This document shows, one piece after another, positions 60,727 through 64,000 of a stretch of 64,000 bases of DNA. Under the pieces are notes generated by a model. That model was given only the letters and a program-made list of their open reading frames with translations, was not told where the DNA came from and made no database searches. The stretch is from positions 1 to 64,000 of the forward strand of contig CAZWLY010000005.1 of the NCBI GenBank assembly GCA_964634465.1, written 5' to 3'. Positions within the stretch are counted from its first letter, which is position 1. Every line of letters begins with the position of its first letter. This stretch comes from CAZWLY01 sp964634465 (lineage in GTDB: Bacteria; Desulfobacterota; Desulfarculia; G963662305). Both the position numbers and the translations under genes were made by a program.

Positions 60727-61630
60727 CCCAGAGCGTCCCTCCCCCAAGATCATCTGGATCGGACCGGCCGATTCGACGGCCCGGGAACTGGTCGAGGGTC
60801 GGGACTGTGTCTTTCTGGAGGAGGCCGGAGGGCTGAGCGCCAAACTCGCCGAGATCGGGGCGGACATCGTCGTCGTCGATCTCTCCCAGGCCGAGGGCGA
60901 GGATATCCACACCCTGTTGAAAATCCGCCAACAGGTTCAAGACGCCGGCCTGATCGCGGTCATGGATCGCCAAACGGCCAACTTCGATCTGGCGGTTCGC
61001 TCCGGCGTCACCGACTTCATCGTCGTTCCCGCCACCACGGCCGAGTTCGAGGCCCGGTTGGATCTGACCATGGAGCGGATATCGCTGGCCAGGGCGTATC
61101 GTTACGCCAGCGGCCACGTGATCGCCTCGAGTATCACCTTGAACCTGCCCTCCGATCTGGAGCTGGTCGGGCCGGTGGCCGACATGCTGACCCGCGACCT
61201 CCCTCCCCGGGGCCAGGCCACCGAGGAGCAAGCTCTGCACATCCGGCTGACCCTGAGCGAAGTGCTGACCAACGCCATCGAGCACGGTTCGTTCGGCATA
61301 ACCATGGACGAGAAGATCGCGGCGCTGGAAGGCGGATATTATGAGGAGTTGATCGCCCAACGGATGGCCGACCCGAAGTTCAGGGACCGGCGGGTGTTCG
61401 TCTCCATGGAGTTGGCCAAGGACAAAGCCCGCTACATAATTCGCGACGAGGGAGAGGGCTTCGACGCCGAGAAGGTGCTGAAGATGCTCTCCGACCCGGA
61501 ACCGATGCTGCCCAGCGGCCGGGGCCTGTTTTTGATCGGCCACTTCATGGACGAGTTCGAATATCTCGACGGCGGCCGAAAGATCATCATGGTCAAGAAG
61601 TTGGCCCCGCTCAAGTTTCCCGTCACTTAG
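60719..61630 (+). CDS. Pseudo-receiver fused to an RsbW-like ATPase
   Basis: A 303-residue protein. Residues 8-125 have a receiver-like fold (IIWIGPADS, IVVVDLSQAEGED, IVVPATTAEFEARL). The acidic pair is missing and the conserved Lys is replaced by Pro, so phosphorylation is doubtful. Residues 140-297 form a GHKL ATPase of the anti-sigma type (LTLSEVLTNAIEHGSFG, IRDEGEGFD, PSGRGLFLIGHF). Likely the kinase/binder arm of a partner switch with the PP2C encoded just upstream. It is the last gene of the cluster and converges with the next gene, overlapping by 8 bp. Confidence 0.87.
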   Translation: MADPERPSPKIIWIGPADSTARELVEGRDCVFLEEAGGLSAKLAEIGADIVVVDLSQAEGEDIHTLLKIRQQVQDAGLIAVMDRQTANFDLAVRSGVTDFIVVPATTAEFEARLDLTMERISLARAYRYASGHVIASSITLNLPSDLELVGPVADMLTRDLPPRGQATEEQALHIRLTLSEVLTNAIEHGSFGITMDEKIAALEGGYYEELIAQRMADPKFRDRRVFVSMELAKDKARYIIRDEGEGFDAEKVLKMLSDPEPMLPSGRGLFLIGHFMDEFEYLDGGRKIIMVKKLAPLKFPVT

Positions 61631-61985
61631 GCGCCGGCCCTTTCTGCCTTGCTTTCAAAACTGCCGGGTGCCGGGGATTCATCTGGATCAATTTCTGCTG
61701 GTAGTCCTTGGCCTTGGCCACCACCAGCACCACCAGCGAGTTCTCCCGGTTGGCGGCCAGGGCGGCCAGGTCTTTAGGAGTCATCCGCCCGCCGGAAATC
61801 TCCTCGTTGACGTACTTGACCGCCGCCGCAAAGCCGTTGGCAAAGGCGACCTGCTCGGCGTAGAAGGGGCGAGTGAAGAGCGCCTTGACCGATTGAGCCT
61901 GGCTCGAAGCGGCCGGAATCATCATCACCGCACCGGTGAGGAGCCCGGCCGCCGCCAGCCGGAGGGTTGACGTAAGTCTCGCCAT
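61623..61985 (-). CDS. Secreted hypothetical protein
   Basis: A 120-residue protein with a Sec signal (about 1-30, ending SSQAQ). The mature part is helical and basic with no cysteines: RPFYAEQVAFANGFAAAVKY, KDLAALAANRENSLVVLVV and a KARQKGPAPK tail. I do not recognise it. Divergent from the CBS gene, convergent with the chemosensory cluster. Confidence 0.75.
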   Translation of the reverse strand: MARLTSTLRLAAAGLLTGAVMMIPAASSQAQSVKALFTRPFYAEQVAFANGFAAAVKYVNEEISGGRMTPKDLAALAANRENSLVVLVVAKAKDYQQKLIQMNPRHPAVLKARQKGPAPK

Positions 61986-62030
61986 AACCTACACTTCTCC
62001 TATACGATTTCTCCTGAAGGGGGGTTATTC

Positions 62031-62516
62031 ATGCCTCTGTCGCGCAAGGTATGGGAATTCATGGTCAAGGAGCCGCCGACGGTAGCGCCCAGCGACTCGG
62101 TTTTGACCACCCTGACCCTACTCAAAGACATTCGGACCCAGGTCCCTGGCGTCCAGTCGCTCATCGTCACCGATCCGTCCAACGGACGGCTCAAAGGCGT
62201 GGTCACTTTACGGCGGATCATGGATGGACTGCGCAAAGCCATCGGCAACGTCCCCGGCGCCAAGGATGAGCCTTTTTGGGAAAGAGACGGTGTCATCGCC
62301 AAGTTACGCCAGGAAGCGGAACTGGTCAAGGTCAAGGACGTCATGTCCAAAAACGTCGTTGCGGTCAAGCCCTACGACAGCCTGTCCACGGCCATGGATT
62401 TGATGCTGGACAAGAAAGTCCGAGGGGTGCCGGTGGTGGAGAGCGAAAAGGTCATCGGCGTCATCCGGATGAACGACATCTATAACCAAATCTACCTTCA
62501 GATAACCGAACGCTGA
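62031..62516 (+). CDS. CBS-pair domain protein
   Basis: A 161-residue protein of two CBS motifs (about 5-75 and 100-158: VWEFMVKEPPTVAPSDSVL and VKDVMSKNVVAVKPYDSLST) forming one Bateman module, which typically binds adenine nucleotides. No fused output domain. A GC hairpin terminator follows. The partner is unknown. Confidence 0.9.
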   Translation: MPLSRKVWEFMVKEPPTVAPSDSVLTTLTLLKDIRTQVPGVQSLIVTDPSNGRLKGVVTLRRIMDGLRKAIGNVPGAKDEPFWERDGVIAKLRQEAELVKVKDVMSKNVVAVKPYDSLSTAMDLMLDKKVRGVPVVESEKVIGVIRMNDIYNQIYLQITER

Positions 62517-62540
62517 TCGGCCGTAACCGGCCGTCTCGCC

Positions 62541-62571
62541 GGCCGGGGGTGTTTCCCCCGGCCTATCTTTT
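62541..62571 (+). terminator. Rho-independent terminator after the CBS gene
   Basis: GGCCGGGGG-TGTTT-CCCCCGGCC, a perfect 9-bp GC stem followed by TATCTTTT, starting 24 bp after the CBS stop codon. Confidence 0.8.
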
Positions 62572-62756
62572 GCGATCGAAGAGCCCGTCTGGTCGCTCTC
62601 GTCCTTACACTATCCGCCGAGGCCCGCCGGCGGCTGGGCCGGATTCCACTGCGTCCCGGCGGCGGGAGAGACTAGTTCACAGACCAGAGGAAACCCCGGC
62701 GGCCGGGCATATCGCCGCCCGGCCTGGAGAGAAAAACCTTCCCGATCACGAAGCCC

Positions 62757-63524
62757 TCATTTAGCCTCTTCCAAACCGGCCGGCCCTAAGAGTTCCAGCC
62801 GGAGGCGGTGATAGACCACCTCCATGATCGTCTTGAGGTTGACCGTGTCGGCCCGATTGTAGCGGATCAGACGGCCCAGGGCCGCGTTTTGTCCCCGCCG
62901 GTAGCGTCGCCACTCCAAAACCGCCTGCCAGCCGTCCATGCCGGCGATGTCGGCCTCGCGATTCAGGCCGAACAGGGTCTCGATGCGCTTGAGGCCGCCG
63001 GTGTATCCCAGGCGCTTCAGGGGATAGCGCAGGTCGATGTGGCCCGGCGGCAGCCTGAGGCGGTTGAAGTAGGCCGACATGTAGGGCAGGTCGAACTGGG
63101 CCCCGTTGAAGGTGACCAGGATGCCGATCTCGGCCAGGGCGCTTTCGATGGCTTCCAGGTTTCGGCCGTTGACGTAGGGCTTGAAGCGCCGGCCGTCGAA
63201 CAAGCCGATCATGGTGATCTCGCCGCCTTGTTCCACGGTCAGGCCCGAAGTCTCGATGTCCAGGTAGGCGGTTCGATCCTTGAAGCGGCGAAACAAGCGC
63301 CAGTGCTCCGAGGCCGGCAGAAGGCGACACCAAAGAGACAGGTCGTCGAGTCGCTTCCGGCTCTCCTCGAGCGTTCGGGCCAGGATATCCCGCCGGGCGG
63401 GAGAGATGCCGGGCAGCCGCGGCGCGTCGATGAAGTCCCGCCAAGTGATCACCCCGGCCCGCCAAAGGCGCTCCTCGGTGATCCGCCCGACGCCGGGCAG
63501 GTGGATGAAGGTGTGGCGGAGCAA
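62757..63524 (-). CDS. YprB-like RNase H-fold exonuclease
   Basis: A 255-residue protein. The N-terminal about 70 residues include helix-hairpin-helix-like HLPGVGRITEERLW. The C-terminal domain has DEDD exonuclease motifs: AYLDIETSGL (D-x-E), LVTFNGAQFDLPYM and RYNRADTVNLKTI. It likely acts on DNA or RNA 3' ends. The start is uncertain: TTG 63524 with AGAGG upstream is the best; the open frame continues upstream in sequence that looks non-coding. Confidence 0.75.
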   Translation of the reverse strand: MLRHTFIHLPGVGRITEERLWRAGVITWRDFIDAPRLPGISPARRDILARTLEESRKRLDDLSLWCRLLPASEHWRLFRRFKDRTAYLDIETSGLTVEQGGEITMIGLFDGRRFKPYVNGRNLEAIESALAEIGILVTFNGAQFDLPYMSAYFNRLRLPPGHIDLRYPLKRLGYTGGLKRIETLFGLNREADIAGMDGWQAVLEWRRYRRGQNAALGRLIRYNRADTVNLKTIMEVVYHRLRLELLGPAGLEEAK

Positions 63525-63693
63525 GCGCTTGGGTCCTCTTCTTGGCCGGCCAGCCTGGTTTGGGTCCGCTCCGAGCAATGCCGATCGACACTCTCTCGAC
63601 TCGCAATTATTAAGGATAATCCAGCCAGCCAGTCGTTGCCAAGCCCCGATTCCACCGGCTCGAACCGGCTCGCGCGCCGGACGGCAATAAATA

Positions 63694-63723
63694 TTGGGGT
63701 TTCGACCGTGGTCGAAACCCCAA
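63694..63723 (-). terminator. Hairpin terminator after the right-edge membrane gene
   Basis: TTGGGGTTTCGAC-CGTG-GTCGAAACCCCAA is a perfect 13-bp stem, about 35 bp downstream of the stop at 63758 on the minus strand, followed there by TATTTATT. It separates that gene from the exonuclease gene. Confidence 0.7.
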
Positions 63724-63757
63724 ACCCGCCGGTCGGAAAAGAGAACCGGGAGAACGC

Positions 63758-64000
63758 CTACCAGGTCACCAGCGGCGCGTTCACCAGGCCGCCGATCAAA
63801 AGAAAGACGCAACCGACCACCACGACGTAGCCGAAGAGGTAGTAGATCGCCTTGATCGCCGGCGCAGGCGAAGTAGCCGTCACCGCTTCCAACCGGCCTT
63901 CCGCCTCCAACCGCTCCACCCAGGCCGCCCGTTCGTGTCGATTCTGGTCCAAATCGACGCTGCCGGCGAACATGGCCAGGTCCATCGGAAAGTTGGACCG
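63758..64000 (-). CDS. Membrane protein, C-terminal part (runs off the window)
   Basis: The frame is open to the right edge (R-S-N-F-P before the first Met at 63985), so this may be the 3' end of a longer gene. The visible 80 residues are an acidic stretch (VDLDQNRHERAAWVERLEAE) followed by one membrane helix near the C-terminus (YYLFGYVVVVGCVFLLIGGL). Family not recognised. A start at ATG 63985 giving a 75-residue protein has no ribosome-binding site visible (CCAACTTTCCG). Confidence 0.55.
   Translation of the reverse strand, partial: RSNFPMDLAMFAGSVDLDQNRHERAAWVERLEAEGRLEAVTATSPAPAIKAIYYLFGYVVVVGCVFLLIGGLVNAPLVTW

Overview
The window looks like chromosomal DNA of a GC-rich, Gram-negative member of the Desulfobacterota (former Deltaproteobacteria). 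The signs are the 16S fragment at the left edge, a nitrate reductase operon in the order napC-napM-napA-napD-napG-napH known from Desulfovibrio desulfuricans, and many sigma-54, chemosensory and partner-switching genes. I cannot name a genus. I see no insertion sequence, prophage, CRISPR array or tRNA. High GC opens long antisense frames opposite almost every gene; these were discarded.

Layout. 1-1150: 5' two thirds of a 16S rRNA gene (minus) with leader, boxA and promoter. 1500-5940: a CHASE4-GGDEF cyclase, sfsA, a small hypothetical gene and an XRE regulator with a palindrome over its own promoter. 5984-17225: mostly single metabolic genes (nhaA, galT, a CcmH-like protein, a MaoC-fold protein, an EamA exporter, a QueG-like Fe-S protein, a radical SAM protein, glycerate kinase, a SYLF protein, a PAS-GGDEF cyclase, an acetyltransferase). 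17695-22693: periplasmic nitrate reductase operon. 22751-27037: pstSCAB-phoU on the minus strand, with a PhoB-type box between pstS and pstC. 27487-34319: an SH3/M48 protease/CHASE2-adenylate cyclase operon, a K+ channel, adenosine deaminase and a second EamA exporter.

34507-47654 is signalling-rich. It holds an RsbW/RsbV pair, a coupled operon of acetyltransferase, solute-binding protein and RsbU-type phosphatase, an MCP-like protein that lacks the signalling tip, a sigma-54 two-component pair, a nucleotidyltransferase, a tautomerase, a short NagZ, and two very small membrane-protein genes.

47690-61630 is the most interesting part. Two divergent sigma-54 (-24/-12) promoters face away from each other. 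The rightward one heads about 14 kb of near-contiguous chemosensory genes: two uncharacterised proteins, two STAS proteins, CheY, full-length CheA, an MCP with a C-terminal CheR-docking tail, CheW, a kinase-less Hpt-CheW CheA relative, CheR, CheD, CheB, a receiver-PP2C phosphatase and a pseudo-receiver/RsbW-like ATPase. The leftward one faces the two small membrane-protein genes. The layout suggests a chemosensory phosphorelay wired into anti-sigma/anti-anti-sigma partner switching. The right edge holds a secreted hypothetical, a CBS-domain protein, a YprB-like exonuclease and a membrane gene running off the window.
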